Part shown: piece by piece, positions 7,577 to 15,704 of the stretch
Numbering within the stretch: position 1 is the first letter of the stretch
How the letters are laid out: every line of letters begins with the position of its first letter
NCBI RefSeq assembly: GCF_014648175.1
Contig: NZ_BMQP01000021.1
Location: forward strand, 1 to 64,000
From: Planobispora rosea
Lineage (GTDB): Bacteria; Actinomycetota; Actinomycetes; Streptosporangiales; Streptosporangiaceae
DNA: 64,000 nucleotides
Direction: 5' to 3'
The notes under the pieces: generated by a model
What the model saw: only the letters and a program-made list of their open reading frames with translations
What the model was told of the DNA's origin: nothing
Databases searched by the model: none
Position numbers and translations under genes: made by a program

Positions 7577-8920
7577 ATGGTTCGGTGCGTGCGTGCGGCT
7601 GGTCTTGTGATGATCGTGGCGATGGCGGCCGGGTGCGCCGGCCAGGGAGCCGCGGAGCCCTCGGGGCCCTCGGGGCCCTCAGCGGGCCGCGCGGGCACGG
7701 CGCCCACCGCCACCCCGCCCACCGCGAGCGCCACGGTCACCCCCGCGGACGCCACGGCCACCCCGGCGCCGTCCGGCGTCGAGGCGGTGCTGGCGGAGAT
7801 GAGCACCGAGGAGAAGGTCGGTCAGCTGTTCATGCCGGTCCTGTACGGCCCGGCGGCCGGCACGACCTCGGGGGAGAACCAGGCGCGCTTCGGCGTGGGC
7901 ACCCCCGCCAAGATGATCGCGAAGTACCGGCCCGGCGGCGTGATCCTGTTCCCCTGGGCCCAGAACGTCAAGGACGTCCGCCAGGTCGTCGCCCTCACCA
8001 ACGGCCTGCAGGCGGCCTCCCCGCGGGTCCCGCTGCTCATCGGCGCCGACCAGGAGAACGGGCCGGTCTCCCGGCTCACGCCGCTGGTCACCGAGTTCCC
8101 CGCCGCGTCGGTGATCGGCTCCACCGGTGACCCGTCACTGGCCCGCAGGGCCGCCGAGGCGACGGGCGCCGAGCTGCGGGCGCTCGGCGTCAACCTCGAC
8201 TTCGCCCCCGTCGCGGACGTGAACATCAATCCGCGCAACCCGGTGATCGGCCCGCGCGCCTACGGTTCCGACCCGCGGAAGGTCGCGTCGATGGTCGCCG
8301 CGGCGGTGCGCGGTTTCCACGACGCCGGGATCGCCTCCACCGCCAAGCACTTCCCCGGCCACGGGGACACCGGCGTGGACAGTCACACCGGCCTCCCGGT
8401 GATCAAGCACTCCCGCTCCCAGTGGGAGCGGCTGGACGCCCCGCCGTTCGCCGCCGCCATCCGCCAGGACGTCGACATGGTCATGAGCGCGCACGTGGTC
8501 ATGCCCAAGCTCGACCCGTCCGGGGACCCGGCCACGTTGTCCAAGCCGATCCTGACCGGTCTGCTCCGTCAGAAGCTCGGCTTCGAGGGGGTCGTCTCGA
8601 CCGACGCGCTGGACATGGAGGGCGTCCGCAAGAAGTACGGCGACGGCGAGGTGGCCGTGCGGGCGATCTTGGCGGGGGCGGACCTGCTGCTGATGCCGCC
8701 GGACTATCGGAAGGCGCACGCGGCGGTGCTGGCCGCGGTGGAGTCCGGCCGGATCCCCGCCGAGCGGCTCGACGAGTCCGTACGGCGGCTGCTGACGCTG
8801 AAGGCCGCCCGGGGGATCCTGGAGCGGGCCCCGGCCGCCGACCCCGCCGAGGCGGAGCGGATCCTGCGCTCGGCTGAGCACCGCGAACTCGCCTCGCTGA
8901 TCAACCGTAAGGCCCGCTGA
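7577..8920 (+). CDS. GH3 beta-N-acetylhexosaminidase (NagZ-like) lipoprotein
   Basis: Glycoside hydrolase family 3 enzyme, 447 residues. A short signal peptide ends at Cys20 (MAAGC), predicting a lipoprotein, followed by a Ser/Thr/Pro/Ala linker to about residue 70. The catalytic barrel carries the NagZ-type loop KHFPGHGDTGVDSHTGLP and the nucleophile region VVSTDALDMEGV. The family cleaves terminal beta-GlcNAc from chitin fragments or muropeptides, so it could feed free GlcNAc to the adjacent PTS. The ATG at 7577 has no ribosome binding site, but TAGCGT lies 7 bases upstream, as in leaderless actinobacterial transcripts. Larger in-frame starts would fuse it to ptsI sequence and were rejected. 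Confidence 0.87.
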   Translation: MVRCVRAAGLVMIVAMAAGCAGQGAAEPSGPSGPSAGRAGTAPTATPPTASATVTPADATATPAPSGVEAVLAEMSTEEKVGQLFMPVLYGPAAGTTSGENQARFGVGTPAKMIAKYRPGGVILFPWAQNVKDVRQVVALTNGLQAASPRVPLLIGADQENGPVSRLTPLVTEFPAASVIGSTGDPSLARRAAEATGAELRALGVNLDFAPVADVNINPRNPVIGPRAYGSDPRKVASMVAAAVRGFHDAGIASTAKHFPGHGDTGVDSHTGLPVIKHSRSQWERLDAPPFAAAIRQDVDMVMSAHVVMPKLDPSGDPATLSKPILTGLLRQKLGFEGVVSTDALDMEGVRKKYGDGEVAVRAILAGADLLLMPPDYRKAHAAVLAAVESGRIPAERLDESVRRLLTLKAARGILERAPAADPAEAERILRSAEHRELASLINRKAR

Positions 8921-9095
8921 CCCCGGCGCCTCCCGGGAGCCCCACCCGCCGGGGTCGCGGATTCCGCACCCGCCGGGGCCACGGGCTCCGCGGCGGGTGC
9001 GGGCCCGCCGTCTCCGGCGGGGTGGGGGAAGCCTCACCTTTCCCGGTGATACTGCCCCCATGTTCCCGGGTGACCGCGATCTCTACGGTAGGCGT

Positions 9096-10409
9096 ATGAC
9101 CGTCCCTCCGGCCTCCGCAGAGGCTCCCCGCCGGGACCTCGCCCGAACATCCCAGCAGGGGGGCGGCCCGGTGACCGGCGCCGACCTGACCACCCCGTGG
9201 GACCGGATCCGGGCCCACTGGTCGGCGCGGGCCTGGCTGCGCACCTTCCACGTGGTGACCGGCCTGCCGATCGCGCTGCTGGCGGCCTCGGTGCTCCTGG
9301 TCCTGACCGCGCTGTCGGCGGTGTTCGTCTGGACCGTGGTGGCCCCGCTGGTGGCGGTCCCCCTGCTCCTGCGGGCCGTGCCGATGTTCACCCGGCTGCA
9401 GCGGGCTCGGTTCGCCGCCTTCCTGGAGATCGAGATCCCTCCGCCGCCGCGCCCTCCCGCCGACCGGAACCCGCTGAAGCGGCTGGTGGCCGCGGCGCGG
9501 GCGCGGAGCACCTGGCGGCAGTTCGCCTACCACCTGCTCGCCCCGCTGATCAGCGGGGCCGGGTTCGCCGTGGTGGCCGGGGTCTGGGCGGGCGGCCTGG
9601 CGGCGGGCACCGCCGCCGTGCGGATCTCGGAGTGGTCGGAGGGCTGGGCCGTCGCCGCGCTCGCCGCCCTGGCGGTGGTCCTGCTCACGGCCGGGCCGTG
9701 GGCGGCACGCGTGATGACCGCCCTGGACGTGCTGGCCGCCGAGGCGCTGCTCGCACCCAGCCGGAGCGACGAGCTGGTCCAGCGGGTGGAGACCCTCCAG
9801 GAGAGCCGCGCCGAGGTGATCGACGCCGCGGACGCCGAGCGCCGTCGCATCGAGCGCGACCTGCACGACGGCACCCAGCAGCGGCTGGTGTCGCTGGCGA
9901 TGAAGCTCGGCATGGCCCGCGCCGCCCTCACCGACGTGCCCGAGCCCGCCCGCAGGACGATCGAGCAGGCGCACGAGGAGGCCAAGCAGGCCCTGCGGGA
10001 GCTGCGCGACTTCGTGCGGGGGCTGCACCCGGCCGTGCTCAACGACCAGGGCCTGGACGCGGCGCTGTCCGGCCTCGCCGCGCAGGCCCCGTTCCCGGTA
10101 CGGCTCCGCGTGGACGCACCCGCGCGGACGTCCCCCGCGGTCGAGGCCGTGGCGTTCTTCGTGGTCTCCGAGGCGTTGACCAACATCGCCAAGCACGCCG
10201 GCGCGTCCGCGGCCGAGGTCACGGTCGAGGGCCGCGACGGTCTGCTCCGCCTGGCCGTACACGACGACGGCCGGGGCGGTGCGGACCCCGCCCGAGGCAC
10301 CGGCCTGCGCGGCCTGGCCCAGCGGGTCGGCTCGGTGGACGGGAAGCTGGACATCGACAGCCCGCCGGGCGGCCCGACGACGATCAAGGTGGAGCTGCCG
10401 TGCGCGTAG
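9096..10409 (+). CDS. Sensor histidine kinase, NarL-type
   Basis: Membrane sensor of 437 residues. A hydrophobic N-terminal sensor region spans about residues 50-220, with paired membrane segments around VVTGLPIALLAASVLLVLTA. It is followed by a HisKA_3 dimerization domain with the phospho-acceptor motif ERDLHDGTQQRLVSLAMKLG and an HATPase_c domain with VVSEALTNIAKHAGA and the G-box GTGLRGLAQRV. The ATG at 9096 is preceded by TACGGT 6 bases upstream, a leaderless arrangement. A start at 9060 adds 12 residues. The gene overlaps its response regulator by 10 bases. The signal is unknown. Confidence 0.88.
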   Translation: MTVPPASAEAPRRDLARTSQQGGGPVTGADLTTPWDRIRAHWSARAWLRTFHVVTGLPIALLAASVLLVLTALSAVFVWTVVAPLVAVPLLLRAVPMFTRLQRARFAAFLEIEIPPPPRPPADRNPLKRLVAAARARSTWRQFAYHLLAPLISGAGFAVVAGVWAGGLAAGTAAVRISEWSEGWAVAALAALAVVLLTAGPWAARVMTALDVLAAEALLAPSRSDELVQRVETLQESRAEVIDAADAERRRIERDLHDGTQQRLVSLAMKLGMARAALTDVPEPARRTIEQAHEEAKQALRELRDFVRGLHPAVLNDQGLDAALSGLAAQAPFPVRLRVDAPARTSPAVEAVAFFVVSEALTNIAKHAGASAAEVTVEGRDGLLRLAVHDDGRGGADPARGTGLRGLAQRVGSVDGKLDIDSPPGGPTTIKVELPCA

Positions 10410-11044
10410 TGCTCGCCGAGGACTCCGTCCTGCTGCGGGAAGGGCTGGTCTGGATGCTCGGCTCCGGGGGCATGGAGGTCGCCGCGGCGGTGGCCGATGC
10501 CGAGGGGCTGCTGCGCGCCGTGGACGAGCACGTGCCCGACCTCGTCGTCACCGACGTCCGGATGCCGCCCTCGCACACCGACGAGGGACTGCGCGCGGCG
10601 CTCGTGCTGCGCCGCCGCCATCCGGGACTGCCGATCGTCGTGCTCTCCCAGTACGTCGAGGAGCGTTACGCCACCCAGCTGCTGTCCACCGAGACCAGCG
10701 GCATCGGCTACCTGCTGAAGGACCGGGTGGCCGATGTCGCGGAGTTCATGGACGCCCTGCGCCGGGTGGCCGGCGGGGGCACGGCCCTGGACCCGGAGGT
10801 GGTCGCCCAGCTCCTGATCCGCAGGCACAGCGACCCGCTCGACCTGCTGACGCCCCGGGAGCACGAGGTGCTGGCGCTGATCGCGGAGGGCCGCTCCAAC
10901 AGCGGCATCGCCGAGGCGCTGACGGTCTCGGAGGGTGCGGTCGGCAAGCACATCAACAACATCTTCACCAAGCTCGGCCTGTCCGGCGCCGACGACAAGG
11001 ACCACCGCCGGGTGCTGGCCGTACTGCGTTTCCTGAAGGTCTGA
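10400..11044 (+). CDS. LuxR/NarL-family response regulator
   Basis: Two-domain regulator, 214 residues. The receiver domain (1-120) has the acidic pocket LAEDS and the phospho-acceptor Asp in LVVTDVRMPPS. The C-terminal LuxR helix-turn-helix has LTPREHEVLALIAEGRSN and GAVGKHINNIFTKLGLS. The start is GTG at 10400, inside the end of the kinase gene. This gives the standard receiver N-terminus MRVVLAEDSVLLREG and implies translational coupling. It pairs with the kinase at 9096. Target genes are unknown, but the small exported protein immediately downstream is a candidate. Confidence 0.93.
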   Translation: MRVVLAEDSVLLREGLVWMLGSGGMEVAAAVADAEGLLRAVDEHVPDLVVTDVRMPPSHTDEGLRAALVLRRRHPGLPIVVLSQYVEERYATQLLSTETSGIGYLLKDRVADVAEFMDALRRVAGGGTALDPEVVAQLLIRRHSDPLDLLTPREHEVLALIAEGRSNSGIAEALTVSEGAVGKHINNIFTKLGLSGADDKDHRRVLAVLRFLKV

Positions 11045-11080
11045 CGGCTCCGAGAGATTCGGGAGAGGAGGGGGATCGTC

Positions 11081-11539
11081 ATGCGAAGGGGCGTGCGGAC
11101 CGCCTGGATAACGGTGGGCGGGGTGCTGACCGCGTTCACCGTCCTGATGCCGTCCGTGGCGGCGTGGCAGGACATCAGACGGCCCGGAAGCTTCCGCGAC
11201 GCCGCGCTCACCTTCTCCAACGGCTCCGAGACCTCCCGGCGGGTCTATCGGTTCTCCGCTCCGGTGCTCGTCGTGCAGGTCCCCAGGGAGGCGAGCGTGC
11301 GGGTCGTGCCCGGCCCGGGGGGACGGTTCTCGGTGGAGCGGAAGATCACCTGGTCCGGGGAGCGGCCCGACGTGTTCGAGGCGTGGGACGGCGTGACGCT
11401 GATCGACGAGGTGTCCTGCCGCGGGTTCGGCCCTTCGCGCGGGGACGACTGCAGGGCGGAGTACGTCCTGGGGGTGCCTCCCGGCACCCGGATCGAGGGG
11501 ATCCCGCCCGGGGCCCGGCCCGGCCCGAGCCCCGAGTGA
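11081..11539 (+). CDS. Small exported or membrane-anchored protein
   Basis: Unrecognised 152-residue protein. An N-terminal hydrophobic segment (about 8-28, WITVGGVLTAFTVLMPSVAA) is either a signal anchor or an uncleaved signal peptide. The rest is predicted outside the membrane and beta-rich, with a pattern (RFSAPVLVVQVPREASVRVVP) faintly like DUF4097-type adhesin repeats. Two cysteines (SCRGFG and DDCRAE) could form a disulfide. A purine-rich ribosome binding site precedes the ATG. It follows the response regulator by 36 bases on the same strand, so it probably belongs to that operon. Function unknown. Confidence 0.7.
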   Translation: MRRGVRTAWITVGGVLTAFTVLMPSVAAWQDIRRPGSFRDAALTFSNGSETSRRVYRFSAPVLVVQVPREASVRVVPGPGGRFSVERKITWSGERPDVFEAWDGVTLIDEVSCRGFGPSRGDDCRAEYVLGVPPGTRIEGIPPGARPGPSPE

Positions 11540-11549
11540 ACCCCGGTCC

Positions 11550-12752
11550 TCAGGACAGGTACGGCTTGAGCTCCCGGCGGGCGACGGTGCGGATGTGGAC
11601 CTCGTCGGGACCGTCGAAGATGCGCATCGCGCGGGCCTGGGCGTACATCATCGCGAGCGGGACGTCGTCGCTGACCCCCATCCCGCCGTGGACCTGGATG
11701 GCCCGGTCGATGACCTGGCAGGCCATGCGGGGGGCGACGACCTTGATGGCGGAGATCTCGGAGGCGGCGGCCTGCGCGCCCACGGTGTCGATCATCCAGG
11801 CCGCCTTCAGGGTGAGCAGCCGGGCCTGCTCGATGGCCAGGCGGGACTCGGCGATCTGCTGCTGGACGACCCCCTGCTGGGCGAGGGTCTGACCGAAGGC
11901 GACGCGGCTGACCGCGCGGGCGCACATCAGCTCCAGCGCGCGCTCGGCCATGCCGATGGCCCGCATGCAGTGGTGGATGCGGCCGGGGCCGAGGCGGGCC
12001 TGGGCGATCCTGAACCCGTCCCCCTCCGCGCCGACCAGGTTCTCGGCGGGCACCCGGACGTCGGTGAAGACGATCTCGGAGTGGCCGTGCTGCTCCTGGT
12101 AGCCGAAGAGCGGCAGGTGGCGGACGATCTCGACGCCGGGGGTGTCCATCGGGACCAGGACCATCGACTGCTGGCGGTGGGCGGGGCCGTCCGGGTCGGT
12201 CTTGCCCATCACGATCATGATCTGGCAGCGCGGGTCGGCCGCCCCGGTGATGAACCACTTCCGGCCGTTGACCACGTATTCGGCGCCGTCGAGCCTGATC
12301 GAGGTGGTGATGTTGGTGGCGTCGCTGGAGGCCACCGCGGGTTCGGTCATCGCGAACGCCGAGCGGATCTCGCCGGCGAGCAGGGGACGCAGCCAGCGCT
12401 CCCGCTGTCCGGGCGTGCCGAACATGTGCAGGACCTCCATGTTCCCGGTGTCGGGAGCGGCGCAGTTCAGCGCCTCGGGAGCGAGGTCGGGGGAGCGGCC
12501 GGTGACCTCGGCCAGGGTCGCGTAGTCGAGGACGGACAGCCCCGACTCGGCAGGCAGGAACAGGTTCCACAGACCGCGGGAGCGGGCCTCGACCTTGAGG
12601 TCCTCCACCACCGGGGGCAACCGGTGGTCGTCGTGCCCCCGGGCGGCCCGCCACTCGTGGTAGACCGGCTCCGCCGGATAGACGTGGGAGGCCATGAAAT
12701 CGGTCAGGTTGGCGAGGTATTCCTCTGCCTTCGGGCTGAGCGCGAAGTCCAT
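11550..12752 (-). CDS. Acyl-CoA dehydrogenase
   Basis: FAD enzyme of 400 residues that introduces an alpha,beta double bond in acyl-CoA. An N-terminal helical domain begins MDFALSPKAEEYLANLTDFM. The central beta domain has the FAD/substrate pattern FAMTEPAVASSDATNITTSI and WFITGA. The C-terminal helices contain GRIHHCMRAIGMAERALELM and VHGGMGVSDDVPLA. It resembles the ACAD10/11-like subgroup. The start at 12752 gives the family N-terminus. The upstream in-frame extension to 12791 is Lys/Arg-rich and unlikely. It converges with the small exported protein gene, 10 bases away. No electron-transfer partner is adjacent. Confidence 0.9.
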   Translation of the reverse strand: MDFALSPKAEEYLANLTDFMASHVYPAEPVYHEWRAARGHDDHRLPPVVEDLKVEARSRGLWNLFLPAESGLSVLDYATLAEVTGRSPDLAPEALNCAAPDTGNMEVLHMFGTPGQRERWLRPLLAGEIRSAFAMTEPAVASSDATNITTSIRLDGAEYVVNGRKWFITGAADPRCQIMIVMGKTDPDGPAHRQQSMVLVPMDTPGVEIVRHLPLFGYQEQHGHSEIVFTDVRVPAENLVGAEGDGFRIAQARLGPGRIHHCMRAIGMAERALELMCARAVSRVAFGQTLAQQGVVQQQIAESRLAIEQARLLTLKAAWMIDTVGAQAAASEISAIKVVAPRMACQVIDRAIQVHGGMGVSDDVPLAMMYAQARAMRIFDGPDEVHIRTVARRELKPYLS

Positions 12753-12834
12753 ACCGGTCAGTTTGGCATCACCCTTTTTCCGGCTTCCCACCGGCTACGC
12801 CTACTCTGTAACCGGTTCTATGCGAGGAGGCGGA

Positions 12835-13479
12835 ATGCTCAAGGGTGTGCTGATCGACTGGGGCGGCGTGCTCACCACCGGCCTGCACGAGGCGATCGAC
12901 GCGTGGATCACCGAGGAGCGCATCGACGCGGCCCACTACCGCGACGTGATGCGTGAGCTGGTCATGCACGCCTACGACACCGCCGCGGGCGCGGAGAACA
13001 CGATCCACGCGCTGGAGCGGGGCGAGATCTCCGCCCTGGACTTCGAGCGGGACCTGGCCGCGCGGCTGCTCACGCTGGACGGCGTGCAGCCGGCCGCCGA
13101 AGGGCTGCTGACCAGGATGTTCGCCGGGTTCCAGCCGGTCCAGCCGATGTACGACATGCTGAGCGCCGTCCGCGCCGCGGGTTTCAAGACCTGCCTGCTC
13201 TCCAACTCCTGGGCCAACGACTACCCCCGCGACTCCTGGGACGGGATCTTCGACGAGATCGTCATCTCCGGCGAGGTCGGCATGCGCAAGCCCGAGCCCC
13301 GGATCTTCGAGCACGCTCTCGGGCTGGTCGGGCTCTCCGGAGCCGAGTGCGTGTTCATCGACGACATCGAGGCCAACATCACGGCCGCCCGCGCGCTGGG
13401 CATCGTCGGCCTGCACCACCGGGACGCCGAGACCACCATCGCCGAGATGGAGTCCCTGTTCGGGATCCCGCTGCGCTGA
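12835..13479 (+). CDS. HAD-superfamily hydrolase (epoxide-hydrolase-N/haloacid type)
   Basis: Cytoplasmic phosphatase-like protein, 214 residues. Motif I is LIDWGGVLTTG (nucleophile Asp8), motif II LLSNSWAND, motif III lysine in EVGMRKPEPRIFEHAL and motif IV FIDDIEANITAARALG. This is the GG variant of motif I seen in the N-terminal phosphatase domain of soluble epoxide hydrolases. GAGGAGG precedes the ATG by 4 bases. An overlapping ATG at 12820 would add five residues. Substrate unknown. It is divergent from the acyl-CoA dehydrogenase across about 80 bases. Confidence 0.85.
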   Translation: MLKGVLIDWGGVLTTGLHEAIDAWITEERIDAAHYRDVMRELVMHAYDTAAGAENTIHALERGEISALDFERDLAARLLTLDGVQPAAEGLLTRMFAGFQPVQPMYDMLSAVRAAGFKTCLLSNSWANDYPRDSWDGIFDEIVISGEVGMRKPEPRIFEHALGLVGLSGAECVFIDDIEANITAARALGIVGLHHRDAETTIAEMESLFGIPLR

Positions 13480-13615
13480 GAGCTGTCCGCCGGGCTGAGG
13501 GGGCACGCCGCCGCGGTACCGTACCTCGCGGGGAGGGCGCCCGTACTGGCACACTCGTTTGATGCTCGGCGCCGGTCCGGTGCCGTCTTCCGAAAAGACA
13601 CAGATCGAGGCACTG

Positions 13616-14122
13616 ATGCGCGTCTACCTGCCGTGCACCCTCCCGGCGCTGGCCCGCGTGGCCACCGCCAGGGAGTTCGGCCCGGCCCCGCTGACCGGCT
13701 ACGCGGTGACCCCCGCGCTGACCGAGTGGTACGCCTCGGGGGACACCGAGGAACTGGAGTACGTCGCCCTGACGGAGGCGGCCAGGGCGTCGCTGCGCAT
13801 GCTGGCCGCCGACCGGGCCGACGGGGTGAAGGTGGCGGCGCGGCGGGTGGTGGTCGCCGCCGACGTCCCGGACGAGGACGTGACCGCTGGGGTCGATCTC
13901 CGGGAGCGGGCACGGGTGCGGCTGGCGCGGGCCGTCCCGATGGGGAAGCTCGCCGCGGTGCACGTGGACGACCCGTCGGCGGTCGAGGACGTCGAGGCCG
14001 CCATCGCCGCGCTGCCCGCGGCCGACAAGGGTGACGAGGACGCCCGGTTCGCCGTGGACGGTGCCGAGGCCCACGAACTCATGTGGTACGCCACCCAGGA
14101 GATCCCCGACCTGATCGACTGA
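13616..14122 (+). CDS. DUF6912-like conserved protein
   Basis: Protein of 168 residues, function unknown, with no signal or membrane segment. It starts MRVYLPCTLPALARVATA, which is the usual N-terminus of this small actinobacterial family, and ends in an acidic helix with HELMWYATQEIPDLI. The ATG at 13616 has GAGG about 5 bases upstream. An earlier frame start near 13562 adds unconserved sequence. It lies among three HAD hydrolases on the same strand. The family name is a recollection of the N-terminal pattern, not a search result. Confidence 0.72.
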   Translation: MRVYLPCTLPALARVATAREFGPAPLTGYAVTPALTEWYASGDTEELEYVALTEAARASLRMLAADRADGVKVAARRVVVAADVPDEDVTAGVDLRERARVRLARAVPMGKLAAVHVDDPSAVEDVEAAIAALPAADKGDEDARFAVDGAEAHELMWYATQEIPDLID

Positions 14123-14207
14123 GAAGCCGTCCACCTGCGCTCATTCACGCCCGCGCGGGTTTATCGGCATGCGTCAGGTTGGGCGGGATGGCTACGATGA
14201 GTGCGAT

Positions 14208-14843
14208 ATGAGGCACATCATCTGGGACTGGAACGGCACGCTCTTCCACGACATCGACGCCGTGGTGGCGGCGACGAACGCGGTCTTCGCGCCGTACGGC
14301 ATGGGCGGCTACGACGTCGACGGCTTCCGGGAGGTCTACACCCGGCCGATCTGGACGGCCTACGAGCGCATGCTCGGCCGCCCGCTCGAAGAGGGCGAGT
14401 GGGAGCGGATGGACCACGCCTTCCATGAGCACTACCACCGGTTGATGCTCGAATGCGGCCTCGCCGCCGACGCGCTGTCCACGCTGCGGAGCTGGGAGCG
14501 GGAGGGCGGCAGCCAGTCGCTGCTGTCGATGTGGCGGCACGAGATGCTGGTCGCCAAGATCGCCGAGTACGGCATCGACCGGCACTTCACCCGTGTCGAC
14601 GGGCTGCTGGACACGTTCTCGGGCGGGCACAAGGCCGAGTCCATGGTGAACCACCTCGCCAGGCTGGGGGTGGACCCGGAGAACGTGCTCGTGATCGGCG
14701 ACAGCGTGGACGACGCCCACGCCGCCCAGCACGTCGGGGCCCGGGCGGTGCTCTACACCGGCGGCATGACCAGCCGCAGGGACCTGGAGGCGTGCGGGGT
14801 TCCGGTCGTGGACAGCCTCGCGGACGCCATCGACTACGCATAA
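14208..14843 (+). CDS. HAD-superfamily phosphatase, Gph-like
   Basis: Protein of 211 residues with all HAD motifs. Motif I is IIWDWNGTLFHD (nucleophile Asp6, acid/base Asn in the WDWNGTL form), motif II is the Ser in GSQSLLSMW, motif III is the lysine in SGGHKAESM, and motif IV is VIGDSVDDAHAAQHVGA. An alpha-helical cap lies between motifs I and II. It resembles phosphoglycolate phosphatase-like enzymes but the substrate cannot be read from the sequence. The ATG follows TACGAT by 9 bases without a good ribosome binding site. It is followed 19 bases later by another HAD gene. Confidence 0.86.
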   Translation: MRHIIWDWNGTLFHDIDAVVAATNAVFAPYGMGGYDVDGFREVYTRPIWTAYERMLGRPLEEGEWERMDHAFHEHYHRLMLECGLAADALSTLRSWEREGGSQSLLSMWRHEMLVAKIAEYGIDRHFTRVDGLLDTFSGGHKAESMVNHLARLGVDPENVLVIGDSVDDAHAAQHVGARAVLYTGGMTSRRDLEACGVPVVDSLADAIDYA

Positions 14844-14862
14844 CCGGACGATTTCGGCATCT

Positions 14863-15642
14863 GTGGCAGCCAGGGCACGGCGGTGGCCGTACCCTGGCAT
14901 CCCCACCCAGTCTCCGGAGGCCACGATCAACCGCCTCGTTCTCTGGAACGTCGACCTCACCCTCGTCGACGTGGCCATCGTCACCCGCGACGCGTACGCC
15001 GACGCCTTCCGGCGGGTCACCGGGCGGCCCCTGATGAAACTGACCCAGCACAACGGGCGCCCGGACTCCGAGATCATTTTCGAGACGCTGGCGATCAACG
15101 GGATCGTCGCCGAGGACGAGCACCTCCCGGCGTTCCTCGACGCCCTGGCCGAGGCCTTCGCGGCCCGCCGAGGGCGGCTGGCCGCCGAGGGACGGGCGAT
15201 GCCCGGGGCGAAGGACGCGCTGAAGGCCGTCGCCAGGCTCGGCGGCACCGTCCAGTCGGTGCTCACCGGCACGATCAAGAGCAACGCCGTGCACAAGCTG
15301 ACCGCCTTCGGCCTCCACAAGCACGTGGACTTCGAGGTCGGCGGTTACGGCGAGGAGGTCTACCCCAAGGCCACCCTGCTCCAGGTGGCGCAGGGCCGGG
15401 CGGGGCGTAAGCACGGCGCGGTCTTCGACCGCGGCAACACCGTGCTGATCGGCGACTCCGTCCGGGACGTCCAGGCCGCCAGGATCGCCGGGGCCGCGAT
15501 GATCGCCGTCGCCACCGGGCGCTCCCTGCCGGCCGAGCTCCACGAGGCGGGCGCCGACGTGGTCCTGCCCGGCCTGGCCAACCCCTCGGAGGTCGTCGCG
15601 GCCGTGGCCCGCCTCACCTCACCCGCCCGCCAGGCCGGATAG
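14863..15642 (+). CDS. HAD-superfamily hydrolase, Gph-like
   Basis: Protein of up to 259 residues. Motif I is VLWNVDLTLVDV, in which the usual DxD becomes N-V-D. The lysine of motif III is in VYPKATLLQVA, and motif IV is VLIGDSVRDVQAARIAGA. The first motif-I aspartate is therefore Asn, which is unusual because that residue is the nucleophile, so activity is doubtful. The start is uncertain. The GTG at 14863 adds about 21 residues before the family-like N-terminus. A perfect GGAGG (14916-14920) sits 5 bases before an in-frame ATC (14926) and 2 bases before an ACG. Confidence 0.78.
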   Translation: MAARARRWPYPGIPTQSPEATINRLVLWNVDLTLVDVAIVTRDAYADAFRRVTGRPLMKLTQHNGRPDSEIIFETLAINGIVAEDEHLPAFLDALAEAFAARRGRLAAEGRAMPGAKDALKAVARLGGTVQSVLTGTIKSNAVHKLTAFGLHKHVDFEVGGYGEEVYPKATLLQVAQGRAGRKHGAVFDRGNTVLIGDSVRDVQAARIAGAAMIAVATGRSLPAELHEAGADVVLPGLANPSEVVAAVARLTSPARQAG

Positions 15643-15647
15643 AGGGA

Positions 15648-15704
15648 TCCCCGGGCCGATGGCGCACCGGCCGCGGAGTCCCCGGGCCGATGTTCACCGG
15701 CCGC
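15648..15704. repeat. Imperfect direct repeat between convergent genes
   Basis: TCCCCGGGCCGAT followed by a CACCGGCCGC tail occurs at 15648-15674 and again at 15679-15704. The second copy contains the stop codon and last codons of the minus-strand PBP gene. It looks like a small local duplication. Confidence 0.6.
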
